Shown here: positions 22,901-33,846 of the stretch, piece after piece
How positions within the stretch are numbered: the stretch's first letter is position 1
How the letters are laid out: each line of letters starts with the position of its first letter
NCBI GenBank assembly: GCA_022385755.1
Contig: MU278358.1
Location: 759,133-823,132 of the forward strand
DNA from: Trametopsis cervina
Lineage: Eukaryota > Basidiomycota > Agaricomycetes > Polyporales > Irpicaceae
DNA: 64,000 nucleotides
Reading direction: 5' to 3'
Translations under genes and position numbers: made by a program
Notes under the pieces: generated by a model
Databases searched by the model: none
Seen by the model: the letters and a program-made list of their open reading frames with translations, nothing else
Told to the model about the DNA's origin: nothing

Positions 22901-23739
22901 GGTGGGACGAGAGGGGTTGAAATGTTTGCCAGCATTGGGGCAGATGGCAGCTCTTCGTCACCACCATCCTCCCCCTCATCTTCGGAGTCCACTGTAGGAT
23001 TACCGTATGTACCGTCGTCCTCTTCCTGAGGATACGCTCCCGCTTCGGGTTCTGCGTCCTCTTCTTCTGCATTCTCGTCGTCGGTAGCTTCAGGTGAAGC
23101 CCCACGACTGACACTGGCAAGCGTCTCGTGAGCATCGTCGGTGATGGGACGTGGTCTCTCGTCATCGTCTGAAACATAGTCGGGGTCATTCAAGGTATCG
23201 TCTGCACGATGGGCCACAGAGATTGCATCGGCAGAGGCTTCTTCGTCGTCGATGTCGGAGACATGCCCAACTTCCTCCTCATCGACCTCGTCATCGACCG
23301 GCATGGAGGTGCTACTCTTCCGCTTAGGACGCCGCTCAGGTATTGGACTGATACGTGACCGAGAGCGACTACGCTGGTCAACTTCGTCTTCCTCCTCCCC
23401 GACTTCAGTAGGTCTCGACTGTTCGTCCTCTTCTTCCTCTTCAACCATTTTGGATTTCCACTCTTTCTTGTTGTTCTTGTATGCCCAGTCCCACATAGGA
23501 GCAGGGACTATTCCCCCGCGTTTTCTGCCGCGGCGCGACGGTCGCTCGTTCTCTTCGCGATCGGCCTTGTTGTTGACGTTGTCTTGTTCGTCCTCAGTGA
23601 GTTCTGAGAGTTCTGAGCCACTGTCGAGGCCTACTCCCCCGCCACTATTGTTGGAGGTTGATGCACGAGTATCCGGAGGAGGCGGTGAGGGAGAAGGTGA
23701 TGGTGATGGTGAGCTGAGAGGCTCTAGCGAGCTGGGCAT
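19915..23739 (-). CDS. Sds3/Dep1-like subunit of Sin3-type histone deacetylase complex
   Basis: Four exons: 23739-22311, 22253-22102, 22040-21941, 21887-19915; 1217 residues, phases agree. Residues 1-440 are acidic and disordered with S-E-L-S-E-L-T-E-D-E and many Asp/Glu runs. Residues ~440-560, spanning exons 1-3, hold the Sds3-like domain: a helical segment with A-N-I-E-L-K-Y-A-L-L-R-E, then M-E-N-L-A-W-E-E-A-L-V, H-P-E-M, and a basic coiled coil with A-S-R-R-R-D-F-E. This family (Sds3, Dep1, BRMS1) scaffolds Sin3/Rpd3L-type deacetylase complexes in the nucleus. The remaining ~650 residues are Pro-, His- and Ser-rich, with a run of histidines encoded near 20820-20870 and an Arg/Glu/Asp repeat region. 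The start is the first ATG; the frame upstream begins at TTG. It is much longer than the yeast homologues, as is common in agaricomycetes. Confidence 0.85.
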
Positions 23740-23897
23740 CGCAGACGACGACAAGAGCAAAGAGAACGACGGCGGAAGGGATGAGGCATTCAGCTCTGCA
23801 GGCGTCTAAGGCTGGGTCCGTGGACCGTTGTCTACCGCCGTCGATTGTGGGGTTTATTTGACAATTATTTTCTCCCATGGGCAACTTCCGGTTCATT

Positions 23898-23925
23898 GTA
23901 GTGCAGTCTCTTCAAGCTGCACTAC
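23898..23925. promoter_or_regulatory. Perfect 9-bp inverted repeat in a divergent promoter
   Basis: GTAGTGCAG at 23898-23906 and CTGCACTAC at 23917-23925, separated by 10 nt, in the 421 bp between the divergent starts of the Sds3-like gene and the F-box gene. Possible transcription-factor site or transcript hairpin. Confidence 0.45.
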
Positions 23926-24106
23926 TTACGTGTAGTTCTGGCCGCCTCTCTGCATTTTTCTGGTTATCCGAAGCCTGCCATAGGTTTCTTTCTTTGCGAT
24001 TGCCGTTGTTAGCATCTTCCAGTGGCTAGGGAGGCTTACGGCGCTATTTAGCCTACCAACGTAGCTGGTCCAATAAATAACTCGTTGCTCTCCTTCCAAA
24101 TCTCCT

Positions 24107-24158
24107 GTACGTCTGATACTATGCGTTATGGTAAGCCTCATGTACTAAATACTTATAG
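24107..24158 (+). other. 5' UTR intron of the F-box gene
   Basis: GTACGTCTGATACT...TACTTATAG, 52 bp, ending two bases before the ATG at 24161. It has good donor, branch-like TACTAAAT and acceptor. Confidence 0.45.
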
Positions 24159-24160
24159 CA

Positions 24161-25865
24161 ATGGTCTCTGCGGACAACCTCAATTTCGATTGCCTGGAAT
24201 TGATCTTTGCCCACCTATCTGGCAATGATCTAGTATCTGTGCTGCAAGTTAGCCGGTCTTTTCTCGCTGCCGTTTTACCACAACTCTACCGTACATTGTT
24301 CTTCCATCTGGGAAATGGAAAGCGGTATCCTAAAGTAAGCACAATGTTCTCTCTCGTGTTGTTTGTCATGCGACCTGAACTACTTGTCATTTGAGGTTAT
24401 CACTGCTTTCGATACGGTCAGCCTTCGCCCACACCTCGCGGTACATGTGCATAACATCGGTATGTATGCTCCTCATGAACCACTCAGCCTCCATTCATGC
24501 TCTCAGCAACTAGATATCAGGCTCGTGCCCATGGCTCACCATGGTACCAAGCTACATCCGAAGTTCATGTCCAGCTTGATTCAGACACTGCAGCGGTCCG
24601 TTAACTTGAGAACATTTACCTGCACACCAAGCAACCTGTTGCCACCCTTGATAACCACGTTACGGAATTGTCGCTCGTTGCAAAGTGTTAGGCTCAACCC
24701 GCAGCTGACAGTTGAGCAAGGGAAGCTCTTATTGGAGCTGAAGACCATGAAGAGTATTGCTTTGGACGGTGCCTCTTGGAACGTTGTAGACATGCTTCCG
24801 GCATGGACGCTGTCAGTAAAATCATCCTTGACTTCCTTAATGTTGGTGGTGAGTCTGCTCTGCCTAGCATATGCTCCCTTCACCAACACTGCGTACCCGT
24901 AGAACGTCCAGGAGCTTAATGAACCTATTCTAGCATCCGTTCTGTCCAACCTCCCGCACCTGCAAGGTTTACACGTTATTGCATGCCCCAAAATAGAGCA
25001 CGGCGCTCTACTTCAATCCCTTGTCCATACACCTGCTCTCGAAAGCCTGTCATTCACTGCATGGGTGCGTCTTAATTAACTGCAATGCCGCGTTAAAGCT
25101 CCTAAATCGCATACAGGATAGTAGAACGTTGCCTGAGAACATCTTTCCGCTTTCTCATTTACGTCACCTGACGATCGACGTCAACTTCCACTCACACGTA
25201 ACCGGACCTCCTATCGACGAAACTTTTGAGATATGGAAGCACATGATTCGCAAGACGCGAACGTGGTCCTGCCGTCTGTTGTCCATAATGCTCCGACTGT
25301 CTGACAAGACTCTCTTGCCCAATTCTGTGATCAAAGAGCTTCTCAGCGCGCATGGCAAAACCCTCACCGCCATTGGCTTAGTGAGTTGCGATGTCGATGT
25401 GACGGGCCTGCGGTTAATCGCCAAACGTTGCGATAAACTGGAGAGGCTCGCTGTGAAAATTCCCGCAAAAGAGGTGGTAGGTTGCTTGTCGCTCGCACCC
25501 TCGGTATGCCAGCTCTCAACTTTTCATTAACAGATTGCCTTCGCCGATGCGTTATCACGGAGTCGGCTTCTGCATACTTTGCACGACATCACCGAGACTC
25601 ATACAAATCATGGCACTCCCTTTCTGAATACTTCCAGTGTAAACGTCATTATGGATATAGTGCCATCACTGATGAGAGTCGTCAGCTTGGGTCGCGTGTG
25701 GACGGTATGTTCATTCATTTTGCAAGCATTACACTTTTGGACACATCGTTTAAACACTGAGGTTCCATTTAGTGCGAACGGCAGAGACACCTTCCGCATG
25801 TTTTCACAGTGAAATTGGAAAAGAGGGTTAATCCGCATCTAACCTATTGGTTTTTGCTTCGATAG
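24161..25865 (+). CDS. F-box protein with leucine-rich C-terminal part
   Basis: Six exons: 24161-24334, 24396-24848, 24903-25064, 25117-25476, 25534-25704, 25773-25865; 470 residues. Every intron is phase 0. Residues ~5-50 form an F-box: L-N-F-D-C-L-E-L-I-F-A-H-L-S, then D-L-V-S-V-L-Q-V-S-R-S-F, with a following Y-R-T-L-F-F. The rest has irregular leucine-rich segments (for example L-R-H-L-T-I-D-V, L-E-R-L-A-V-K-I), as in the very large agaricomycete F-box families. Such proteins act as substrate receptors of SCF ubiquitin ligases; the substrate cannot be predicted. If the last intron is retained the protein ends at 25812 with a different tail. It is divergent from the Sds3-like gene. Confidence 0.8.
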
Positions 25866-26815
25866 CAACGGCTCTGTTTGTAGTAGGCAACACTTACTTA
25901 TATGTGCATTCATAGTTTCTCTGACTTCGCTATCATGTAATTAATTTAGCTTTGCCTCTCGAGCTTGTGAAACAGCCACCTGGGATGGCCCATATTGCTT
26001 ATTGAACGACTGATCTTTATGTCCGTCAGACAACAGCGGTTGTGCATAAGTTATATGTGAGTATTGTCGATAACAGATCACCGATCTTCGCATGTGCATC
26101 CATTCGCGTATTAGCAATTTGTTAAGCTTCTATGCAACGAGTATGTCGCTGCCCGCCCTCTTGTGTCTTAAAGAGGCAACCAAGGGCCCCTAGCCGCCTA
26201 ACAATCGAGTTACAGGTGCCACATTAACTGTCATCAGGCCCCTCTGTGGTCAGCTACGGAGACAACAATCAAGTGCAAACTAGCGATAAAGGCCACGAGC
26301 GCGTCGCACCTCGTATATGAAACCGAATTGCATCGGCCATGATAGCGGCCTGCGCAGCGGTCCGGTCAGTTAAACTCCTGTCATAGGCATAACCTCCAAT
26401 ACACCTGTACCTCCCAGCCCTGAACAACTCTGAAACGATATCTCAGAGTCGCATACGAAGGATTTGAAGCAGTAACCAGGTGTTGCAAAATATCGCTGTA
26501 TGTCTCTGTCACCCGTTGACATAATTGAGCACAGAGCAGTGGATGCGAGGGGGGGAAGAAGGGCCTGCAATGGCAGTGTGCATCAGAGTGGGAGGTTCCT
26601 GGATGAGGCGCGTGTGGTCACGCGTGACGACACGCGATTGTGTGATCACGTGCCTCTCTTGGCGGACTCCACGATAGGGAAGCGTCCATGTTAGATGTCA
26701 GTACTTCCATTCATACTGCCTTCCAACATCAACATACTCTAGTCTCCGATGGCACATAAAAGGCTTCTAGACCGGGTGCAGCGTACATATCCCGCTCTTT
26801 CTCTCTCTTACCACC
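25866..26815. other. Spacer with palindromes upstream of the peroxidase gene
   Basis: No gene recognised. The right-hand part holds the palindromes listed separately at 26617-26652, a TATA-like ACATAAAAGG at about 26754 and a CT-rich leader to the ATG at 26816. Confidence 0.5.
26617..26652. promoter_or_regulatory. Palindrome cluster in the peroxidase promoter
   Basis: GTCACGCGTGAC (26617-26628) is a perfect 12-bp palindrome. GTGATCAC (26642-26649) and CACGTG (26647-26652) overlap 13 bp further on. Together they lie about 165-200 bp upstream of the ATG at 26816 and resemble binding sites for dimeric bHLH/bZIP or cell-cycle (ACGCGT) factors. Confidence 0.45.
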
Positions 26816-27941
26816 ATGACGGTTATCGCGGTCAATGTTCTGGTCAGGCTCCTTGCCGGCTTGTCTGCCTGCACTGTATCGGCGTTGACAAGCTTTGGTG
26901 TCTTCGGCTGGGACGCTGCTCTCGCGGTCTACAATCTTGTAGCGCCGAATCGTCCTGCGGATAGAGTCGTGCCAGCTGGCCATCCAGGTTTCAGTGGGTC
27001 CTGGCCTGCATATATACCACCTAAGGAGGGCGATAGCCGATGCTCGTGTCCGGCGCTGAATGCGATGGCAAATCACGGTGAGTGACAACCATGTGTCTTA
27101 ACACTGATGTACTGGGAGGGTCGTGCGAGCATTTATTGACCTCTTGACGAGCCTCCGTATCTCTGACCCCCGCGCACCACGAGCTGATTCCTCTCGTCAG
27201 GTATTCTACCTCGTTCCGGCCGTGACATCTCCTTTAAAGAATTGAATGCAAAAATTCGCACGACATATAATTTTGCGCCAAGCTTCTGCTTCTACGTTCC
27301 CAACTTCGCCGCTCAAATGCTTTCTCGCAACTATTGGACGGATAAATTCGACCTCAGCGACTTAGACGTTCACGGTGGCATTGAGCATGATGCCTCCCTT
27401 ACCCGTATGTAACATGACATAGCGGCTGAGCGACTCGATGATAACACCACGATGTCGTCTAGGAGAAGACGTCGCTGTCTCACCAGACCAAGGAAAGCCA
27501 TCAATCCGCCTCACCGAAGAATTGTTGGAGTGCGGCACTGGACCAAACGGCGACCTTACTCCCGCTGATCTGGCACGAATCTCCGGTAAGCGGCGCACGG
27601 AGTCAAGAGCTAGGAACGGTCAGTTCTCGCTGTCAACGTTCCACAAAATTTTTGGTAGTGCAAAGTGGGTGCTTTGGAAGGTGATTGAGGGTGTCGTTCT
27701 AACACAAAACCAATAAATGATTAGCTCCTCTACCCTTCTTACAATCCTTGGCGGGCGAAAGAAGGACATGCGTCCGTTCCTTCTGGAGGAAAGGATTCCC
27801 GATGGATGGCAACCACGTATTCTCCATCCAATGGGCTTGACCATGGCAGAATTCAATTCGACGGTGTTGCGGGTGGAGTTTGGGATTAATGAAGAGCTTC
27901 CGCCTAGTTTCCAAGCAAAGGAATTGAAGAAGAATATGTAA
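26816..27941 (+). CDS. Heme-thiolate peroxidase (unspecific peroxygenase/chloroperoxidase family)
   Basis: Four exons: 26816-27077, 27201-27404, 27463-27664, 27725-27941; 294 residues, the size of 'short' family members. An N-terminal hydrophobic stretch (V-N-V-L-V-R-L-L-A-G-L-S-A) suggests secretion. The heme-thiolate Cys is expected at C78 in C-S-C-P-A-L-N-A-M-A-N-H-G. The acid-base and cation motif is E149-H150-D151 in I-E-H-D-A-S-L-T-R. Later family signatures are F-S-L-S-T-F-H-K-I-F-G-S-A-N and P-M-G-L-T-M-A-E-F-N. Enzymes of this family use H2O2 to oxygenate or halogenate organic substrates outside the cell. Oddity: the usual P-C-P is S-C-P here. The third intron's donor (GTGGGT, 27665) was chosen because it restores the family sequence. 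Confidence 0.88.
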
Positions 27942-27991
27942 AGCTTTATTGAAAACCGTTGTTCTCATCGAAAGTCATCTTTCCTAGGGGT

Positions 27992-29310
27992 TTAGCTAGC
28001 GGTACGAATACCGGATGTGCTACGCGACCATTGATCATAGTTGAATCTACCATGCAACCGAGTGATGATCTCCATGAAATCCGGTTCATTGTCAGGCGTG
28101 ATTTCCCCATGCCGAATCATGAAGTCAATGAGGGCTGATCGGCGAATAAAGTCAGACCCAACGAAGTTTACCATTATTGCACGAATATGACGTACCAGCA
28201 GCACAATTAGGCTTGAAAAGTCCCGCGCGCATCCTGCTTTTAACAGCTTCGAGCGGTAGAAGCTGGTGATAGTGTCAGTGAAGCAGGTGGTCTGCATATC
28301 GACACGACAACGTACCTCAAACGACTCTACTTCGCCATCGAGGGGTTTCGGTTGGTAGCGTGCGTCGCTCGCATGTTCCGATGGGACGCATAGATCATAC
28401 AAATATCTAGCACGTCGTCAGACTGCCATCATTCAGGCTCAGGCGGCGTAGGCTACATACTCTACTTCGGGCTGCAACCATCCGTCATTTGTACTGATGT
28501 GGCGTTCATGAGACTCGTAAGGCTGGGAAAACAAAATACATACCTGAAGAAATAGCTGATGCTGCCTACCCCTTTGGCGTAATTCCGAACGATATCTTCG
28601 TCAATGCTTGCCTCCTCCATGGCTTCCTTAACCAGAGATTCAAATGGACTGAGGCCAGCGGGTATCCCACCCGCGACTGAATTATCGAGATAGCCCGGCC
28701 AAGTTTGTTTCGTTCTTGCTCGTTTAGGGACCCAGATGCTGTAGCCAACTCGTGGATCGTATACATACACCGACATGTGTACACCATACGTGACGGTCCC
28801 AAACAGTGCACATGCAGCACGTTCCATCCGGAACACGTAATTGGTCGAGTCGTTATCCGTCTCCTCGACAGGTGCATCGTTCTTCCCGAACGGACGACGA
28901 TACACGGGGTACGACTCTCCTCGCCATTTCCCGGGCCCTATAATGTTCGACCACAGTCCTTCGTCTCTCCACTTCTCACAGAGTTTGCGCATCACCTCGG
29001 TGCGCTTGGTGGGCGTGTCTACCCATGGGGCAAAACTGACTTGTTCTCTGCCTGTCGTGGTCATTGTAAAATGCCAAGATTTAGCATGAATGTGAGGCGT
29101 AGCATCGTTTTCAGCCCGGAGCTGTGCGACGATAGGAGGTCGCAGCAGGCCAATTATCGGGGATGACAGCCCAGGCGAAAGTGCCCATGGCACCAAATAT
29201 TCTGTCTGGGCTAAATCCTGCGGAGCTGTAGGATGACCAATACGAAAGTTGTCGACAGTCGCGACGAGATTAAGGTATGTTTGTGGTGCGGTTGGTGAAG
29301 GCCCTGACAT
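27992..29310 (-). CDS. DUF4743/Nudix hydrolase
   Basis: Five exons: 29310-28544, 28493-28461, 28406-28316, 28262-28196, 28134-27992; 366 residues. The N-terminal ~160 residues match the DUF4743 module; a Nudix domain follows. The Nudix box is at about 214-236: G-G-I-P-A-G, F-E-S-L-V-K-E-A-M-E-E-A-S, with Lys in place of the usual Arg of R-E-x-x-E-E. Flanking family motifs are R-T-K-Q-T-W-P-G-Y-L-D-N and G-W-L-Q-P-E-V-E-Y-L-Y-D-L. Homologues (plant NUDT20/24, yeast YJR142W) are often annotated as thiamine pyrophosphokinase-related; yeast and plant members hydrolyse oxo- and oxythiamine diphosphate, so damaged-thiamine removal is a reasonable inference. One exon is only 33 bp. Its 3' end is 50 bp from that of the convergent peroxidase gene, so transcripts probably overlap. 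Confidence 0.88.
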
Positions 29311-29527
29311 GATATGCTATGGTGACTATGATCAGGATCCAAAAACGTGCGAGTCAAGTAGCCGATGGTGCGCGCAAAGCAGCTGTCTCATCATCCGGTT
29401 TGTCTTTTTTCGAAAATCCGATGTGGGTCCAAACCCTTAGCATTAGCGAATTTATTCTACACGAGTATACACAGTAAATGCAAGCCGGAATGTAGAGATG
29501 TTTGAGCTATTGTCAGTGTTCAAGTAA

Positions 29528-31608
29528 CTAGAAATCGCCGAGATCGATTTCGACATTATCCAGGACAGAGGTCTCAAAGTCGTCGTTAGAGTTATCTGGA
29601 GTCGGAGCCGGTGATCCAGAGCCATCGGTAACAGGTTTTTCCGGAGTTCCTTGCCTATCGACAGTGGTAGAAAATGATGCCGCGCACATGAGGTTAATAT
29701 CAACAATGAAGTATTAAAAAAAAGCTAGCGAGAAAAGCAGACTGAGTACTAACCTAGAATCTAAAAGTGCGGAGCTTTTAAGTCTGCTGAGTGGTGTTGA
29801 AGCTAATCCTTCCACCTCGAGAGCTAACAAGCGTTCCTTGCGTGCCTGACGCCGACGTTCAAGCTCGGCTTGCTCAGCCTTGCGCATAGCTTCTACTTTC
29901 GCCCTATGTTCTCGCTGAGCCGCGACGTCTTTATCCGTTGGTGCTGGAGACTGTGGTTTGGAGAGATTGCCAGTGCCACCTAGTTTGGCTAGCTTCTCGT
30001 CAAGTTCCGCCACCTCAGCGTAGTCCTTTCTTCGTAGAGCTAATGTACGAGCTTGATTTAGGCGCGACTTCTCGAGAGTTAAGGCTGCGGCGCTGCGACC
30101 AGCTGACTCGTTCCGTTTCCTGGCAAGCATGGCAGTGATATCCGCCTACAGAGAGGTTTCATAACATAGAAATGATCACTCTTTCCCTGTCTTACCTCGG
30201 TCAATGACGAGTTGACTCTGTCATCTATTTGCTTAGCCTTGGCTTCAAGTTCCTGCTTAGTCGGCAGAGTTAGTTCCGCCAGCTCAATAGCGCTTTTGAG
30301 CTTCTGGAACTCTTTCTGCGTTCATGAGATTAGTGGAAGCCGTATTTCCTCACGACACCGCGATTACCTCGGCAAAAGGAGCGTTAGAGACCTTGTCCAT
30401 GGGCCAAGCTTTCTCTTGGTCGGCATACCGAAGGAGGAACTCCTGGTCAGCGGTACGATTGTTAATGCTGTACTCTTTGACGGTCTTGGGGAGGAGCCCT
30501 ATAAGGCTATGAGTCTCAGAGAAACGAAACCACCACTCTACGCATACGCACGGACGATCTCGCAAATCCTGTATATCGGGGTTTGACGCTCCTTGTCGAA
30601 ACCACAGCTATATCGCACCCAAGCACCTGTGACGCGTCAGTCAAAGCAGACGTAGACGTCATCGAATATTTGTGCGCCCACCCTGTATCAGATCCTCAAA
30701 CCAAGGTTTACCCCAATTACGAGCAATCGTATCTCGGGTAAGCCGAACCTTCATCAAGTCCTCGACAGTTATGGGCCCATCATCTACTTTGGTCTTGCCA
30801 AGCAGGCGGTTTTCCCTCTCATCTTCTTCATCGAACTTGTTGATCTGCCCGTCCTCTTCCTCTTCATCTGACATTTCCATGTCCATTGGGGAAGAAGAGC
30901 GGTCTCGTCTGGGTGAATCGGCCCTCGACTACTCTCGTCAGACGGGATGTCAGTATTATAGGGAGATGGTCCGTACGCGTTTCTTCTCCCCTTTCGCCTT
31001 CCTTCTAGCCTTGAGCTCGTCGAGCTTACGCGATTTCTCCTTCGTGGCCCCGCGCTGCGCGTGTTGCCCTGGTTATGCAACGTCGTAAATTACGGCGAGG
31101 GAGAGTGATATGTAAACTCACTCTTGGCAGCCTTGGATACAGAGCCATCACCTCCGGTTCTATTCTTGAACATTTGGTCCAGATTACGTTTGTCTTGTAT
31201 TCGCTGCAACTCTTCCTGCCTCTGGGCCAAAACATCCTCGCGTTCTACCTCGGGCAATGACAAGAGTCTGACGGGATAGACGGTTCTAGACCGTATCATA
31301 GGGTATGCCGCGTAATGCGTCGTACCTTTCACGGTCCTCTTCATCAATATATTTGCCTTCCAGAGGATATGGGTTTTCAGCCTCTTCATCCTTGTCAGAT
31401 TGGCCATTATCCGAATCAGAATCGGACAAGTCGCCTCTAAGGATTTTGGAATTGACACAATAGGCTAAATATCGCAGGCAAACAGGACTTACGAGGCTCG
31501 CCTTCGTTTCATGGGTTTGCCTTGTGACTGGCGTTTTCTGCGTTTCTTCTCTGAAGCACCTGCCAGCTCGAGAAGCTCGTCGGAAAAGTCCCCTTCTGAG
31601 TCTGACAT
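29528..31608 (-). CDS. RTF1, Paf1-complex subunit
   Basis: Ten exons: 31608-31493, 31436-31326, 31267-31122, 31068-30977, 30928-30682, 30626-30548, 30506-30368, 30315-30196, 30145-29754, 29654-29528; 522 residues, phases agree. It starts M-S-D-S-E-G-D-F-S-D-E-L-L-E-L-A, the acidic/basic N-terminus usual for Rtf1. A charged helical part follows. The Plus3 domain (~210-320) begins at E-D-L-M-K-V-R-L-T-R-D and P-W-F-E-D-L, and continues through W-P-M-D-K-V-S-N-A-P-F. The C-terminal half is a long coiled coil with A-L-R-R-K-D-Y. Rtf1 links RNA polymerase II elongation to H2B ubiquitination. The sixth donor is ambiguous: GTATGC at 30547 or a nearby GTGCGT with a later acceptor, changing a few residues. 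Confidence 0.9.
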
Positions 31609-31768
31609 TGCAGAATATATAGGGTGTCTGTTGGCGACTGGATTTATTTGTGGAGAAAGGAGAGATTGTTGTCGGAGGTGGTTCAGAACAAGAGGGTTTA
31701 CGATGGATTGAAACCAGTGATGCTTGGGTTGCTTGTTCATGTAGCTGTTGTGCGTCCGATCACTTGAA

Positions 31769-31789
31769 CGCACGTGGCCTCCACGTGCG
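31769..31789. promoter_or_regulatory. 21-bp E-box palindrome between RTF1 and SOF1
   Basis: CGCACGTGG (31769-31777), CCT, CCACGTGCG (31781-31789): a perfect inverted repeat carrying two CACGTG cores, in the 257 bp between the divergent start codons. It resembles sites for Cbf1-type bHLH factors and could co-regulate both genes. Confidence 0.55.
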
Positions 31790-31865
31790 GTTATTTTCAG
31801 ATGCAATGGTGCCAATAAACCACTTCCTTTATACGCACTGAATTCTGTGCCGTAGAATCCGGAAA

Positions 31866-33668
31866 ATGGTGGTATGTCGTGTCAGTACACTTCGGAAGAG
31901 AGAGACTAAAAGCTTTCTGCGAAAGAAAATCAACGTCCTTCAGCATGCGCCTGCTACTCATTTGCCGTTACGGCCAGGAGACCCAACTCCTACCTCAAGG
32001 AATCTTGACCCCCTTATGCATCCTTTTGCAAAGGCTCGAGAACGCACTCGAGCACTGAACGCTGTCAAGATAGACCGTATATTTGCAAAGCCATTTGTTG
32101 CGGCGTTGGAAGGCCATATCGATGCGGTTGAGACCATGTCAAGAAGGCCGGACTCTTTGACCGCCGTTGCGAGTGGTAGCTGGGATGGAGGTACGTGCGT
32201 GGATTTCAGTGGTCACATAAGTCTCTCTTCTTACCATAAATTGGTTTTATCTCAGGCCTTATTGTACACGACGTTGCTCAAAGGACAAAACTACTTCACG
32301 TCGAAGCCGCCCATAAGGGGAAGGTTTCTGGCGTGTGCTTCGCGGATGAGACACGGCTCCTGAGCTGTGGTGTGGATCGCAATATTAAGTTATGGGACAC
32401 AAGAGAGACGGGTCTTGACGAGAATGGAGCTGGTCCTTCAGAGGTGCGGGTGCTGAAAGCTACGTCCACGTATCAACTCAGTTCTCGTTTTCAGGCCCGA
32501 AAACCGCTGAGCATTTTCCCTGGGAAAACCGCCTTCAAGTGAGAAATATTCCGTAGGCTGCATTATACCTATTGCTCAACCTGCTTCTAGCTCTATTGAT
32601 CATCACCGTTCCGATGCCCTGTTTGCGACTGCGTCATCTATCGTGCAAGTCTGGGATGAGAATAAGTATGTTGTGATATCCATGACACCGTCAACATTTT
32701 TAATTAAATCTCCTGTAGGAGTGCTCCTATCTCAAATCTCACCTTCCCGACATCCACAGAAACAATATCTGCAGTGAGATTCAATCTGTCCGAATCATCT
32801 GTGCTAGCCAGTATAGGTTCAGATCGAACATTCACACTATACGACATCAGAACCGGGAAGGCTGAGCGGCGGGTAGTCATGCAGGTAAGCCATGACGTTG
32901 TTCTTATGTAGTGGAGCACTCAAGGCATCTTGCAGATGCGAAGTAACGCTCTCGCTTGGTCGCCCACATTCCCTACTTCGGTGCTCCTGGCGTCTGAAGA
33001 CCATAACCTGTATACGTTCGATGTTCGTTCACTCACCGAACCAACGCACATATACAAGGGACATGTTGCAGCAGTGACGTCGTGCGATTGGAGTCCTACT
33101 GGTCTTGAATTCGTAAGTGGGGGTTGGGACCGTACAGTCCGCATCTGGAAGGAAAGAGTTGGAACGCAACCCGAGGTGTACCATACGAAGCGCATGCAGC
33201 GGTACGTACCAATGACTTATCATCTGGCGCACGCACTTACTCTTTATCTGTAGGATAACGTCTACCATTTTCACAGCTGACGCGCGATTTGTGCTAAGTG
33301 GCTCAGACGATGGAAATCTCCGCATGTGGAAAGCCAAAGCTTCAGAGAAGCTTGGAATCATTGATACCCGCGAGCGCGCTGCTATGGAATACCGCGATAG
33401 TCTTAAGGAGCGATGGAAGTTCGATCCCCAAGTTGGAAAGATCTCGCGGTACGTGATCACTCTATCTGCCTTCGCTCTTCGTACTCACATAAAGCCGGTA
33501 TGTAGCACCCGGCATGTACCGAAACCTGTACATAAGGCAGCGCAGCTCAAACGGACTATGTTGGACGCAAGGCGCGTCAAGGAAGAGAGGAGGCGAAAAC
33601 ACACGCGTGCCGGGGAGGCAAAGCCAAAAGCAGAGCGGAAGAAGGTTGTGGTCAAAGAACAGACATAA
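31866..33668 (+). CDS. SOF1 (DCAF13), WD40 ribosome-biogenesis factor
   Basis: Nine exons: 31866-31871, 31926-32190, 32256-32443, 32495-32538, 32591-32665, 32719-32884, 32936-33201, 33254-33448, 33506-33668; 455 residues. Exon 1 encodes only M-V. Splicing at GTATGT...CGAAAG gives M-V-K-I-N-V-L-Q, matching the family start, although the frame is open without splicing. Conserved R-N-L-D-P, H-P-F-x-x-A-R-E-x-T-R-A-L-N and F-A-K-P-F follow. A WD40 propeller (~70-345) includes S-G-S-W-D-G, S-C-G-V-D-R-N-I-K-L-W and S-G-G-W-D-R-T-V-R-I-W. The C-terminal Sof1 domain has R-x-A-M-E-Y, L-K-E-R-W-x-F, H-V-P-K-P-V and a basic tail. It acts in the U3 snoRNP/small-subunit processome in the nucleolus. Divergent from RTF1. 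Confidence 0.93.
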
Positions 33669-33846
33669 TACGTTCGCCCACGTTACAATTATTGCATATC
33701 ACACTATGCTCTCAATTGACGCATTTTCGTCTAATTTCGAGGTGTTTCCATGATGTCCAAGCCAATCAGAGTCGGCGATGCGGCACTGTCGCTCAATGAG
33801 TGGGACGTATGGTGAGATTGTCCTTGGCAAGTGATATTCATAGATG

